From RUG14130 sp045598325 (GTDB taxonomy: Bacteria > Bacillota > Clostridia > Christensenellales > Aristaeellaceae), in contig JAZLLT010000092.1 of assembly GCA_045598325.1 (NCBI GenBank), positions 1-64,000 of the forward strand: a stretch of 64,000 nucleotides of DNA, written 5' to 3'. The position numbers and the translations under genes are program-made. Below the pieces are notes generated by a model. That model ran no database searches and was not told the DNA's origin. It was given only the letters and a program-made list of their open reading frames with translations. Of this stretch, positions 9,333 through 19,029 are shown piece by piece; position 1 is the stretch's first letter, and the number at the start of each line of letters is the position of its first letter.

Positions 9333-10652
9333 TTATTCCTGACCCTTCCAGAGCTCGTCAAAGGACGCCTGGCAGGATGCCTTCATGGTTTCCACATAGG
9401 TGCGGGGGCTGATGCCCTGCTTGATGCCCCAGTCATTCCAGAGCACTTCATCGCGGAAGAAGGTGGAAACTTCGCCGAGGAGGGAGACAGTGCGTCCGTT
9501 GATCATTTCGATGGATTCCAGCGATTCATCATCGAACACGTAGTTTTCCCACTGGGAAACGACATCGTTGGGCGTCTTCCAGTCATACTCGGCATACCAT
9601 TCGGAAACAATGGCGCCGATAGCTTCCTTATCCTCGACCATGGGCTGCATGAACATGCCGGAAGGCATGGACTGGGCATTCACATAATCATCGGCGGAAG
9701 GTCCTTTGGGGATCATCAGGATGCCGATCTCGTCATCTTCCAGATCCTCGAAGTAGTCGTACATGTTCCAGGATGCGACCTCATAGAATGCGGTCTTGCC
9801 CAGACGCCACAGGCCTTCCCAGGAACCCCAGTCAGTGGAACCCATGTAGCAGACCTGATCGACCCAGTACAGGTCGTAGCAGAACTGGATAGCTTCGATG
9901 ACGCGGGGATCATCCAGATTATAGGTGTAATGATAGTTTTCATCGAAGGTCACGGGAGCCGCGCCGTTGGAATACAGATAGGGTTCGGGACAGGTGGGGC
10001 AGGTGCCATAGGAGCCGTAACCGTACACATCGATGGCACCGTCGTTGTTGGTGTCCTTGGTGCACTTGATGGCGAGCTCACGCAGCTTGTCCCAGGTCCA
10101 TTCGCCGTTGCGCTGCAGGTCATACAGGTATTCGTCGGTAATGCCGTTCTCCGCGCAGATGCGCTTGTTGAACATGATCACATGGCCTACAGCATCGTCC
10201 CAGTTGGTGATGCCGTAATGCTGACCGTTGTAGAGCCATTCGTCATTGATACCGGGGTTCCACTGGGGAGCGTCGAAATCGAAGTAATCATCGATGGGAA
10301 CGATGAGACCGTTCTGCACCCAGGTAGGGACCATGGTGCCGTAAGCTGCCCAGAACACATCCGCGATTTTCTCGCCGGAAATGGCCTGCGTGTTCACGAT
10401 GGACATGTAGGAATGCCAGTCATTGGTGAAAACGAACTGCAAATCGCAGTTATATTTCTCATTGATGTGCTCAATGAGCTCCATCTGCTCGGGATAGGTA
10501 TCGGATGACTCCTTGGGGGTCAGATCATACCAATATGCTATGGTAACAGTACGTCCGCCCAAATCATACTCGGGCTCCTCGCCCATGGCAGTCCCGAAGG
10601 ACGCGCACAGGATGAACGCCAGCGCAAGCGCCAATGCAAGAATCTTTTTCAT
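9333..10652 (-). CDS. ABC transporter extracellular solute-binding protein (family 1)
   Basis: A 439-aa protein with a signal peptide (MKKILALALALAFILCASFG, cleaved about TAMGEE). The body is a family 1 sugar-binding protein (GRTVTIAYWYDL, EKIADVFWA, KTAFYEVASW). It captures oligosaccharides for import. The only cysteine in the signal region is preceded by FIL, not a lipobox, so it is not an obvious lipoprotein. An EF-hand-like loop DTNNDGAIDVYG (near residue 200) recalls the calcium loop of galactose-binding protein. The operon has no permease of its own; it probably works with one of the two permease pairs of operon B just upstream. A paralogue is at 33.4-34.7 kb. Confidence 0.85.
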   Translation of the reverse strand: MKKILALALALAFILCASFGTAMGEEPEYDLGGRTVTIAYWYDLTPKESSDTYPEQMELIEHINEKYNCDLQFVFTNDWHSYMSIVNTQAISGEKIADVFWAAYGTMVPTWVQNGLIVPIDDYFDFDAPQWNPGINDEWLYNGQHYGITNWDDAVGHVIMFNKRICAENGITDEYLYDLQRNGEWTWDKLRELAIKCTKDTNNDGAIDVYGYGSYGTCPTCPEPYLYSNGAAPVTFDENYHYTYNLDDPRVIEAIQFCYDLYWVDQVCYMGSTDWGSWEGLWRLGKTAFYEVASWNMYDYFEDLEDDEIGILMIPKGPSADDYVNAQSMPSGMFMQPMVEDKEAIGAIVSEWYAEYDWKTPNDVVSQWENYVFDDESLESIEMINGRTVSLLGEVSTFFRDEVLWNDWGIKQGISPRTYVETMKASCQASFDELWKGQE

Positions 10653-10695
10653 TCCGTTTCTCCTTCAGTCATTGTTGCGTTATGTACCGGCTGAC

Positions 10696-11415
10696 TTACT
10701 CGATTTCGCCGGTTCTGGTGATATTCACGCACCACCACGGATCGTCCCAGCCGCCGTTTACCTTGGTATCGGCAACCAGCCAGATCTCATCGCCGGCCTT
10801 GAGATCAACACCGTTAAAAGTCAGTTCCGTATTGGGAATGCGGAGACCTTCGCCCAGAAGACTGTCTTCAATGAACATCATTTCGCCCTTGATGAAGAAG
10901 CTCATGAACACACCGTCCACAGCGGGGGTGTAGGAACCATCGTCCTGATAATAGGACTCGGTGGGGCCGCCCGCGGAGGTTCCGCCGGAGTAAGCGACCT
11001 GCACATCATACATGCCGTCGTATTCGCAAACCCACTTGAGGGCCGCACTGAAGCCGGTATCACCGGCAATGAAGCCGTCCTTGCGGATGCTGAACCATGC
11101 ACCTGAATACTCGGCCATTTCTTCGGAACCGGGCACAAGGGACGGGATTATGACAGATTCATTGGGCTTCCACAGACCGGTTTCGGTCAGCTGGCACTCC
11201 TTGAAGGTGGTAAGATCGATGTCTGCGCCTGCGTTGGTCTGGGTGCTGTACATGGGATACCAGCTCTGCTGACCCATGCTCTTGAGCTTGGCACGGTTGG
11301 GATTAGAGGAACCGCCAAAGATATAGATAACTTCCTCGGGCACTTCCTCGGCCATTGCGGGTACAAGCAGTACGAGCGCCAGCACGAGCGCTATGATTGC
11401 AGTGATCTTCTTCAT
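10696..11415 (-). CDS. Secreted beta-sandwich protein of unknown function
   Basis: A 239-aa protein with a typical signal peptide (MKKITAIIALVLALVLLVPA, then MAEEVPEE). I do not recognise a named family. The C-terminal half (DGVFMSFFIKG, LKAGDEIWLVAD, DDPWWCVNI) has the alternating pattern seen in carbohydrate-binding beta-sandwich modules of large secreted glycosidases, with several exposed tryptophans. It is the first gene of operon A, just behind a strong promoter and an AAGGAGG site, and is followed by the solute-binding protein. A secreted glycan-binding role is inferred from fold pattern and neighbours only. Confidence 0.6.
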   Translation of the reverse strand: MKKITAIIALVLALVLLVPAMAEEVPEEVIYIFGGSSNPNRAKLKSMGQQSWYPMYSTQTNAGADIDLTTFKECQLTETGLWKPNESVIIPSLVPGSEEMAEYSGAWFSIRKDGFIAGDTGFSAALKWVCEYDGMYDVQVAYSGGTSAGGPTESYYQDDGSYTPAVDGVFMSFFIKGEMMFIEDSLLGEGLRIPNTELTFNGVDLKAGDEIWLVADTKVNGGWDDPWWCVNITRTGEIE

Positions 11416-11446
11416 GTGATAATCCTCCTTTTTATGGTGTATTAAT

Positions 11447-11475
11447 ATTATAAACCAAAGTTAACCCAAGCGCAA
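11447..11475 (-). promoter_or_regulatory. Promoter of operon A
   Basis: Minus strand: -35 TTGCGC (11470-11475), exactly 17 bp, -10 TATAAT (11447-11452), leading to the gene starting at 11415. The -35 and spacer contain TTGCGCTTGGGTTAAC, nearly the same as in the promoter at 22.77 kb and at the same distance from the -10. Confidence 0.75.
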
Positions 11476-11480
11476 TAGTT

Positions 11481-11506
11481 TATGATGCACAGATTATAAC
11501 ATATGT
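11481..11506 (-). promoter_or_regulatory. Candidate activator site upstream of promoter A
   Basis: Plus-strand reading TATGATGC (11481-11488) and TATAACATATGT (11495-11506), 14 bp start to start. The same two blocks with the same spacing lie upstream of promoter B (22803-22828). The position just upstream of the -35 is typical for AraC-type activators. Which protein binds is inferred. Confidence 0.5.
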
Positions 11507-11519
11507 TTCATTGAATATT

Positions 11520-12479
11520 CTACATACCGGTAAGTCCCGTGCGTTCCACACCCTGTACAAAGAACCTCTGAACCACGAGGAACAGCAGGATGAGCGGAGC
11601 AATGATGAGCAGTGCTCCCGCGTTGGTGAGCATTGAGAGCCGGACCGTATCCACAACGGAAGCACCGCCTGCCGCGCGCGAAATCTGGAACGACAGGTTA
11701 TTGAGCAGCGTCGGGAACAGATTCATGCTGGGCATATAGGTACTCGCGGTATAAAGATCGTTCCATGTCCACACAAAGGAGAGAACAGATACGGTAATGA
11801 GCGCCGGACCCGCGTTGGGAAGCATGATCCTCAGGAAAATCTTTCCCATGCCGGCTCCGTCGACCCACGCCGCTTCCTCCAGCTCTACGGGCAGTCTCGA
11901 CAGGAACATGCGCAGGATATAGATGAACATACCGTTCTTGGCCGCCTGACAGCCAAAGGACATCAGCAGCAGCGGCCAGGGAGTACCGATGAGCGAGCGG
12001 TTTCCCATACCGAACAGGGATAAAAGCCCATAGCAGTCAAAGTAGCGGTACTGCATGTAGGTCGTGACCATATAGGTCTGCTGGGGCACGACAAGCGTCA
12101 TGATAACGAGGAAGAAAACGACATTCCTTCCGCGGAATTTGAAGCGCGCAAAGCCGTAGCCCGCCAGCGTACAGGAGCAAACCTGCATAAAGGTCGCTGC
12201 AAGACTCACGCCGACGGTCGTCAGGAAATAGGAGGGGTAATCGATAAGCCCCAGCAGTTCCCGGAAATTGGAGAGCGTGGGGGTTTTCGGCACCCACTTG
12301 ACCGTCATATCATACATATCCTCTCTGGACATGATGGCGACGGAAAGCTTGGTCAGGAGCGGGTACAGAATGACATAGGAGATGCCGACAATGATGCCGA
12401 AGCGGAAAACAGAAAGCAGCAGGGATTTTGCGCGCTTGATGCTGCGTGCCTTCCGCTCCCCTTTTTTCTTAGTTTTCAT
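11520..12479 (-). CDS. Carbohydrate ABC transporter permease (MalG type)
   Basis: A 319-aa membrane protein with about six membrane segments and the permease EAA loop near residue 210 (LEEAAWVDGAGMGKIFLRIM), which docks the ATPase. Imports oligosaccharides together with the MalF-type partner at 12469-13392, whose end it overlaps by 11 bp. Last gene of operon B. The ATPase is not encoded in this window; a shared MsmX-type ATPase elsewhere is the usual arrangement in Bacillota. Confidence 0.88.
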   Translation of the reverse strand: MKTKKKGERKARSIKRAKSLLLSVFRFGIIVGISYVILYPLLTKLSVAIMSREDMYDMTVKWVPKTPTLSNFRELLGLIDYPSYFLTTVGVSLAATFMQVCSCTLAGYGFARFKFRGRNVVFFLVIMTLVVPQQTYMVTTYMQYRYFDCYGLLSLFGMGNRSLIGTPWPLLLMSFGCQAAKNGMFIYILRMFLSRLPVELEEAAWVDGAGMGKIFLRIMLPNAGPALITVSVLSFVWTWNDLYTASTYMPSMNLFPTLLNNLSFQISRAAGGASVVDTVRLSMLTNAGALLIIAPLILLFLVVQRFFVQGVERTGLTGM

Positions 12480-13392
12480 ACTTCCGTATCACCCCTTTCA
12501 TCACGAGTACCACAAGCCCCAGAAGGAGCAGGATCAGTACGGAATAGATCCAGGACATCGCCGCGGATACACCGAAATTGAAGGTGGAGAATGCGGTGTC
12601 CTCGATCATGGACAGGGTCGCATTTCCCGACGAGGTAAAGGAATCGATGATGGTATAGATCATACAGGTCATGATCATCGGGCAGGTCATGGGGAATGTG
12701 ATGCGCCAATAGCTCTCCCACGCGGAAGCGCCCTCGATGGAAGCCACCTCATACATCGTCTGGGGAATGGACTGGAGCGCCGCAAGAAACACCAGTATCT
12801 GAACACCGGAAAGGACGATGATATCGTAAATCCTGTCCGCGGCACCGGCAAGATAGTTGGCTATCTTCGTAGGCAGGATGCCGCTGGTGATCATGAGCTG
12901 GGAAAGACTCATCGATTGAATACCCGTAAGTGACTGGCTCGCCTTGAAATTGCCTGCAGCACCCATCAGAGACTGCATGGCATCGCCTGCATCAAAGTTC
13001 ATGAGGGCAGGCGCGGCCAACACCAGCGGCAGGAAAAAGATGGCGCGGACCAGACTCCTGCACCGGAACTTCTGGTTGAGCAGACTCGCCGCGAAAAACG
13101 AGAAGATAATGATGAGCGGCAGATTGAGCAGCGTCGACAAAAGGGACTGCACCGCCTTCTCGCGGAACACGGTATTGACGAACAGCGCGTCATAGTAATT
13201 CCTGATGCCGATGAGCTCCGTCGAAAAACCATCCGCAGAGATATTCACCTTGCTCACCGAGAAGCGGAGAGAGCGCAGGATCGGAATGCCGAACTGGAAA
13301 ATGAGACCGAGGCAAAGGGGTATGATGAACAGAATGCCGTAACGCGCTTTCTTACGCGAAAGCGTCATGATTTTTCTACGCTTCTTTTTCAT
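12469..13392 (-). CDS. Carbohydrate ABC transporter permease (MalF type)
   Basis: A 307-aa inner-membrane protein with an early hydrophobic segment (YGILFIIPLCLGLIFQFGIP) and the EAA loop (YEVASIEGASAWESYWRITF). GGAGG lies 9 bp before the ATG, and the start overlaps the DUF5696 stop as ATGA. Pairs with the MalG-type permease that follows. This is the second permease pair of operon B, so the operon can build two different importers, or one with a solute-binding protein from operon A. Confidence 0.88.
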   Translation of the reverse strand: MKKKRRKIMTLSRKKARYGILFIIPLCLGLIFQFGIPILRSLRFSVSKVNISADGFSTELIGIRNYYDALFVNTVFREKAVQSLLSTLLNLPLIIIFSFFAASLLNQKFRCRSLVRAIFFLPLVLAAPALMNFDAGDAMQSLMGAAGNFKASQSLTGIQSMSLSQLMITSGILPTKIANYLAGAADRIYDIIVLSGVQILVFLAALQSIPQTMYEVASIEGASAWESYWRITFPMTCPMIMTCMIYTIIDSFTSSGNATLSMIEDTAFSTFNFGVSAAMSWIYSVLILLLLGLVVLVMKGVIRKYEN

Positions 13393-16013
13393 TCCCGTTC
13401 ACCTCCGTTTCCTACCGCAAAATCCATGGGGCCGATTTCAACACCGCCGACACACCGGGCTTCAGCGGAATAATTCACATATACTTCCGTTCCGTCCGCG
13501 TACCGCGTCATATAGAGCGCATCGTCCAGTCTTTCGTGGGCAGTGATGCGCTGTCCCGCAGCGGAGGACAGAATCGCGGATGCCTTTTCATAGTCCTCTC
13601 TGATGGTTTGCATCCAGTCATCGGCAAAACCCTTGTTGATATACTGGTAGGAAGTATCCTTGAGCAGTGCCGTCGTTTTACCGGTCACCGTGTACTGAAG
13701 ACCCGCACCGTACTCCACCGCCCTGAGCAGCGCGGTTCTGTAGTCCGCGGCGTAGTTGAGCGGCTCGCTCACATAATCGATACACCCGCGCACGACCATC
13801 TGATAGAACGGAACGCTTTCATCCGAAAGGCGGAACGCGCTGTCGGAGCAGGGCATATCGTAAATCAGATCGGCATACGCAAGCGCATAGGCATTGGGAT
13901 TGTCAAGGGCAATCCTTACATCCTCCGAGAGCGTCTTCAGCGTATCCTTCTGCACTTCCTGCATGAGAACCCGGTTTACGGGCGATTTTACCGAAAAGTC
14001 GGAGTACAAGACATTACCCGTGTCCGGCACAGATACGATGCTCAACCCGTATTGACCGCAGCTTTCACTCAGTTTCCCGGCCGCGTCGGCGATGGTTCCG
14101 GCATTCAGCTGATAGACCGTGTATCCGTCATACCTCCGGTAGCGGCTTGTATAGTCGTATCGGTAGCGCACGGCAATATCTCTGCACAGGTCACGGATAC
14201 ATTCCTTCGAGGTGCTTAATCCCGCTGCGGTAAACGCTGTTTGAATGTATACATCCGGAAGGATATTCCAGCCGTTTTTCTCTGCCGTTTCGATGAGGCC
14301 TGTCAGTTCTTTCTTTCCGCCCAGCGCTTTTTCCGCCCTGATGCCGTCAAAGCGCTCCTGCGCAAGGCCGCCGTCCATCCAACCCTCCATGCGGAGCCAC
14401 ACATTCTGCGCTTCCGTACGGGCTGCGATTTCCGCGGTCTCCGCGTATCCGGTCAGAGATTCAAGAGCCGGCACATTCATTCCAGCCACAACCTTCGTAG
14501 ACGGAACGGCGCCGACAAGGTCCAGCATGAGCGGATAAGTCCCGCACTCATTGACCGTCAGTCGGCCATCCGCAAGAAGCTTATCGCGGTAGGCAGACGC
14601 CATGCCGCTGTAAGTTTCGTTTCCTTCGCTCATGGGCGTATAGCGGATTTCAATGTTCCCGCGGTAGGGTTCTTTTTCAAAGTATATCTGCTGTGAATCC
14701 GCCAGCACCATTTTGTCAACGGCAGTCAGCAGCGCAGAAGCAAACACGGTATTATACGAATTCTGCATGCCGGCAACGCGGGCGGAAACCGTGCAGAGCG
14801 CTTCTCCACGGCTGATTTCAGCAAGCAGCGCCGCCTTGCCGTTCTTGATGCCGAATACGGGCAGGGACGCTTTTTTACCGATCACATAACTGCTCTCCGT
14901 ATCGGAAACCGTATCATTTCCATATATCCTGAGAGAGAAGGTGCTCTCCGTCGTTTTGCCGTTATTGTAATACACAAGAGTGCCCGACCCATCCGGGAGG
15001 AGCATATAGCCCTTTTCCGTTTTCCCGCCTGCGCCGAAATACTCAAGCAGCGCGATCTCATACGGCGGGATCGTTTCCTCATAATCCAGCGATGCTCCGT
15101 CCAGCGCAACAGACAGAGTATTGCCCATCAATCTGTATACAAGGTCAAAACCGAAATGCGCTCTGGAAACAGCTTCCGTTTCCACCTGGTTTTCGGCGTT
15201 GTCATAATCCAGATCGTCCCAGGTGTAGCCGCATTCGTCGAGATATGCCCTGATTTTTTTCAGGATCCTCGCCGAGTCCTTCGTCAGATAGTAGGTGTCC
15301 TCATTGACTATGTTCGGATACTTGACCTTCATTTTATCAATGTAAGACTGCTCCTGCCCCGTAACGGACGCGACGCGGTAATAACCCAGCAGGTCCTCAC
15401 GGTCTTTTTCATTAAGGCGGGAGGCGAATTCCTGCATACGGGAATAACTAATCTGCTGAGGCACATCGGCAAGAGTGACCGTAGTCTTGCCCAGATAATA
15501 GTGCACGGTCAGTTTTTCGTTGTCCGCTTCCCATTTCATGTTGCCGTAGGAAATGCAGTCGTTATAGGTATCCATCTGACCGAAAGCACCTTTGGCATCA
15601 TAATAGGTGACGGTCGCCTGCGCGCCGAGGCGCAGACGCGTGGTACCTTCCACCATCGTCTCGCCGGCGCGGTCCTGTGGGTTGGAATACCAGACCTGAC
15701 CCGTGGCAGCATCCAGCAGTGCCACCTCCGCGGTATCCGCGTTAAAATACAGCGCCGCCTCTTCGTTCCTTATTACTTCGCCGAAACCGGCAGCAAGCTC
15801 CGTATCATACCCGTCAAGATCGATTTCATCCTCCGTATACGGCGGTCTGCTCTGCATACCGGGAACAGCAGGGCCCTTCGCCCGGCCCTTGATATCAATA
15901 TCCAGCTCGCCCGCATCCACATTGAAGGTCGCGGAAATGAACACCTGCGAAATCAACATCACGACCATTATGAACAGGGCTACAAGAAGCAGTCTTTTTT
16001 GATATTTCTTCAT
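13389..16013 (-). CDS. Membrane-anchored DUF5696 protein
   Basis: The ATG at 16013 (AGGAGG 7 bp upstream) gives 874 aa; the longer frame from 16079 would overlap the previous gene. One N-terminal membrane segment (LLLVALFIMVVMLISQVFI), then a large extracytoplasmic part of DUF5696 type. Its first third is beta-rich (ALYFNADTAEVALLDAATG), and the second part has TIM-barrel-like strands (AQNVWLRMEGWMDGG). DUF5696 proteins lack an assigned activity and are usually found beside sugar ABC transporters, as here. It may be a surface glycosidase or a scaffold of the importer. Translationally coupled to the downstream permease. Confidence 0.75.
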   Translation of the reverse strand: MKKYQKRLLLVALFIMVVMLISQVFISATFNVDAGELDIDIKGRAKGPAVPGMQSRPPYTEDEIDLDGYDTELAAGFGEVIRNEEAALYFNADTAEVALLDAATGQVWYSNPQDRAGETMVEGTTRLRLGAQATVTYYDAKGAFGQMDTYNDCISYGNMKWEADNEKLTVHYYLGKTTVTLADVPQQISYSRMQEFASRLNEKDREDLLGYYRVASVTGQEQSYIDKMKVKYPNIVNEDTYYLTKDSARILKKIRAYLDECGYTWDDLDYDNAENQVETEAVSRAHFGFDLVYRLMGNTLSVALDGASLDYEETIPPYEIALLEYFGAGGKTEKGYMLLPDGSGTLVYYNNGKTTESTFSLRIYGNDTVSDTESSYVIGKKASLPVFGIKNGKAALLAEISRGEALCTVSARVAGMQNSYNTVFASALLTAVDKMVLADSQQIYFEKEPYRGNIEIRYTPMSEGNETYSGMASAYRDKLLADGRLTVNECGTYPLMLDLVGAVPSTKVVAGMNVPALESLTGYAETAEIAARTEAQNVWLRMEGWMDGGLAQERFDGIRAEKALGGKKELTGLIETAEKNGWNILPDVYIQTAFTAAGLSTSKECIRDLCRDIAVRYRYDYTSRYRRYDGYTVYQLNAGTIADAAGKLSESCGQYGLSIVSVPDTGNVLYSDFSVKSPVNRVLMQEVQKDTLKTLSEDVRIALDNPNAYALAYADLIYDMPCSDSAFRLSDESVPFYQMVVRGCIDYVSEPLNYAADYRTALLRAVEYGAGLQYTVTGKTTALLKDTSYQYINKGFADDWMQTIREDYEKASAILSSAAGQRITAHERLDDALYMTRYADGTEVYVNYSAEARCVGGVEIGPMDFAVGNGGERE

Positions 16014-16023
16014 TGTGTGCCTC

Positions 16024-18147
16024 CTATACCCTGAATACGATCTCGCGGTAGATCTGGGAAATGAAATCTCCCACTTCAAACAGCAGATTGAAGAACAGAT
16101 AACCGATAAAGACGATGACCGCCATGGCGATTGCCGTTACGATCGCCGCGGCAACGGTCCGGCTCATGGTGAATCCGTGAGCCAGCATATTGCCGACGAG
16201 GAGCAGGAAAACGGTATAGATCGTGAGTCCGTAGGACACCACATTGTAGACGCTGCTTTCCTCCAGCGTGAGGAAGTTGGAAAGCGCCATCAGAATCACA
16301 CGGCCGATGACCATGGGCATGAGCGCGTAGCACACGGCGATGAAGATATCCCGCATGGAGCCCTCGCCCTCCATCAGCGTCGTGATGCACCAATTGGCAA
16401 CAACGAACAGCAGCACGGGCAGACAGACGGTAGCTATGACCATGAGCGGATTCACCTTGCTGCCGCCGCCATACAGAAAGCCGGTCAGCGTACTCGAAAT
16501 GACCGCGGAAATGATGTAGAGGATCAGGATCGTCACGGCTCCCGGCATGGAGCCCGCGTGCTCATACTTGAGCTCATGGAAGCCCTTGAAGGGATGCATC
16601 ATGCAATAGAAGGCATGATCCACGCTCTCAAGCAATTTGTCGGCTTTTCTTCCGAACTCCGTGCGGGGTTCCCGCAAAGCTCTGCCCTCTTCCTTTCTCT
16701 TTGTACCCGTACGGTATTTTCTGATGAGGGAAACCGCCACAATGGCTGCCAGACACACAGCCACGATGGCAAACAGATAGGAAAAGCTCCTGTCCAGAAC
16801 CTCGCGCCTGTACTGCTTGAGCGCCCGGCTGTAGTAGATCCTGCTGGAGGCAAGCCGGAAGGAGAGCATCGCCTCACGGTAATGTCCTTCCCGCATCTGC
16901 GCTTTTCCGATGCCGAGATAAGCCAGCTCGCTGTTCGTATTATAGCGGAAGGCCTCGTAAAAATTCTCGCGGCTGCTTTCGTAGTTACCCGCATCGTAAT
17001 CGAGAATACCGTCTATCAGACACTGACCGTAGACCGTTGTCCCGTAGACAACGATCTGACCTTTGGTCGAGTCTGTCACATACAGGTCAAAGCCGATGTT
17101 ATCGATAGCCGAGGGCATGGAGACATTGCCTTTCTGATTTCCCAGACCGCCGAAGGCGAACAGCATTTCACCTTCGTCATCATACAGAAAGACTTTGGCT
17201 CTTCTCTGATCCACGCAGGCGAACAGGCCGCCGGGCAGGCAGGCCACATCACCGAAAACAGAAGCTCCTACGGAGCGTCCGTCGTACAGGTTGCCCAAAT
17301 CACCCACGAGCTTCTGGCTCGTGCTGTTGATAAGCACATCGTTTCCGCCCGGATTCAATCTCTGTACGGAGTTGGCCATGGTGCTCTGTTCCGCCTGAGA
17401 GGTGGCATAGACAAAGTCCTTTTCGTCAAGATCCGCGTTGATATAGGTAACAGGCAGGAAGGAGGTCATACTTTTCAGCTGTTCTCTCGTGGAAACAAGA
17501 CGCCAGAACAGATCCCACAGGGAAGGACGGACTGGGATCGTTCCGGAATAGCCCAGGAAATTTCCCTCCTGATCGATGGTCACAAGGCCTTCATAGATGC
17601 CTTCACAGACGATGCTGATCTCGCCTTGCGCGGTCACAACGACCTTCTGGGGCTTGAAATCGACGCCTGCGGAGAACTGGGGAGAATCCGGTTTACCGTA
17701 GGTTGTCACGGTTTCCCCGCTGCGCGTCATCTTGACCACACGCTTGTTTCCCGTGTCGGCGATATAAACAAATGCCGCGTCGGCATAAATGCCGGAAGGA
17801 CGGGAAAATGCCGTTCCATCCGCCTCTGTGAATATCTCCGCTTCCGCAAAAGAAGCATCCGTCCGAATGATACGGTTATTGTCCGTATCAGCCAAATAGA
17901 TATCCCCGGTATCTTCCACGATATAAATGTCGGAAAGGTTTCGGAAGGACGTGAGTCCCATATCCGCCGCGCGGATGATGCGAACGGGTGAATAGGCCTC
18001 AGCAGACAGGAGTTCTCCGTTGTTGCCGAAGGAATAATTGTATGTGTCGTAGGTTTCTCCCGACTCGACCGCGGCATTGCACGGCATCGCGGAAGTCAAC
18101 AGGAGGAGACACAGAAGCAGCGGAAAGATCCTTTTGAATGTTCGCAT
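16024..18147 (-). CDS. NHL-repeat / YIP1-domain membrane protein
   Basis: A 707-aa protein: signal peptide (FPLLLCLLLLTSAMPCNA), an NHL-type beta-propeller (DIYLADTDNNRIIRTD, FVYIADTGNKRVVKM) to about residue 370, a short TPR-like stretch (ENFYEAFRYNTNSELAYLGI), a membrane segment near 460, a cytosolic linker, and a C-terminal YIP1-like bundle of about five membrane segments. The outside propeller may contact glycan or the anchored binding protein. It lies 10 bp ahead of the DUF5696 gene and 15 bp behind a permease. The combination with DUF5696 and a giant solute-binding protein looks like a fixed functional unit, but its role is unknown. Confidence 0.72.
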   Translation of the reverse strand: MRTFKRIFPLLLCLLLLTSAMPCNAAVESGETYDTYNYSFGNNGELLSAEAYSPVRIIRAADMGLTSFRNLSDIYIVEDTGDIYLADTDNNRIIRTDASFAEAEIFTEADGTAFSRPSGIYADAAFVYIADTGNKRVVKMTRSGETVTTYGKPDSPQFSAGVDFKPQKVVVTAQGEISIVCEGIYEGLVTIDQEGNFLGYSGTIPVRPSLWDLFWRLVSTREQLKSMTSFLPVTYINADLDEKDFVYATSQAEQSTMANSVQRLNPGGNDVLINSTSQKLVGDLGNLYDGRSVGASVFGDVACLPGGLFACVDQRRAKVFLYDDEGEMLFAFGGLGNQKGNVSMPSAIDNIGFDLYVTDSTKGQIVVYGTTVYGQCLIDGILDYDAGNYESSRENFYEAFRYNTNSELAYLGIGKAQMREGHYREAMLSFRLASSRIYYSRALKQYRREVLDRSFSYLFAIVAVCLAAIVAVSLIRKYRTGTKRKEEGRALREPRTEFGRKADKLLESVDHAFYCMMHPFKGFHELKYEHAGSMPGAVTILILYIISAVISSTLTGFLYGGGSKVNPLMVIATVCLPVLLFVVANWCITTLMEGEGSMRDIFIAVCYALMPMVIGRVILMALSNFLTLEESSVYNVVSYGLTIYTVFLLLVGNMLAHGFTMSRTVAAAIVTAIAMAVIVFIGYLFFNLLFEVGDFISQIYREIVFRV

Positions 18148-18162
18148 ATTCTCCTCCTTTTC

Positions 18163-19029
18163 TCAATCCTTCATGCCCGAGGAGTTCATCGTTTCGATGA
18201 TCTGGCTCTGGGAAAGGATGAATGTCACAGCGGGAACGGAGAGCATGATGAGGGATACCGCGGCGGAAACACCCGTGCGGGCGATACCGCCGGACAGTAT
18301 CTGATTGAGCGCCTGCGGCAGCGTCTTCAGTTCTTCACTGAAGGTATAGGGAGAGATCGTGTTCCAGAGGGACTGGATCATCAGGATGATCAGTGTGAGC
18401 CATGCCGGCTTTACCATAGGCATGGCGATCGTCAGCCAGATGCGCCACTCGCTGGCACCATCGATGCGCGCCGCTTCAAATACGGAATCGGGCAGCGTCT
18501 CCATGAACTGCTTGATGAGGTACAGTCCCAGAGAATACTGCATGGCGGGCAGCAGCGTTGCCCAGTGCGTATCCAACAGGCGGAGTTTGGATACGATGAT
18601 ATAGCTCGGGATCTGCGTGACCGCCGAGGAGAACATGAGGGAAAGGACGATCATGCTGAAGATGAGGTTCTTTCCGCGGAAATCGTGCCTTGCAAGAGGG
18701 TAAGCCGCAAGTGAAGCGATGATCAGATGCCCGGCGGTACCTATCACGGTCAGGAAAACCGTATTGAACAAATACCGTGAAAAAGGCACCCAGGACTCGG
18801 ACATGAGCTTGATCATGCTGCGGAAGTTATCCGTCGTCGGGTTCATAACGAACAGCTTCGGCGGATAGATGAACAGTTCCTCCAGAGGTTTGAATGCGTT
18901 GACCACCACGAATACCAACGGCAGCAGCATAAATGCTCCCAGAATGAGCAGGAACATCAGCGCAACCGTGTTGCCCGCTCTGCTGCGGTTGACCCGTGAA
19001 GCTGTACGCTTATGCGTTCTGTCTTTCAT
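18163..19029 (-). CDS. Carbohydrate ABC transporter permease (MalG type)
   Basis: A 288-aa protein with six predicted membrane segments and the EAA loop (VFEAARIDGASEWRIWLTIA). Partner of the permease encoded just upstream, whose stop overlaps this start by one base (TGATG). First permease pair of operon B, directly behind the anchored solute-binding protein, hence probably its dedicated channel. Confidence 0.88.
   Translation of the reverse strand: MKDRTHKRTASRVNRSRAGNTVALMFLLILGAFMLLPLVFVVVNAFKPLEELFIYPPKLFVMNPTTDNFRSMIKLMSESWVPFSRYLFNTVFLTVIGTAGHLIIASLAAYPLARHDFRGKNLIFSMIVLSLMFSSAVTQIPSYIIVSKLRLLDTHWATLLPAMQYSLGLYLIKQFMETLPDSVFEAARIDGASEWRIWLTIAMPMVKPAWLTLIILMIQSLWNTISPYTFSEELKTLPQALNQILSGGIARTGVSAAVSLIMLSVPAVTFILSQSQIIETMNSSGMKD

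Noticed and set aside
9333..10652. Dockerin module because of DTNNDG loop
   Set aside because: Only one loop, in the middle of a solute-binding protein; dockerins have two loops with fixed helices at protein ends.
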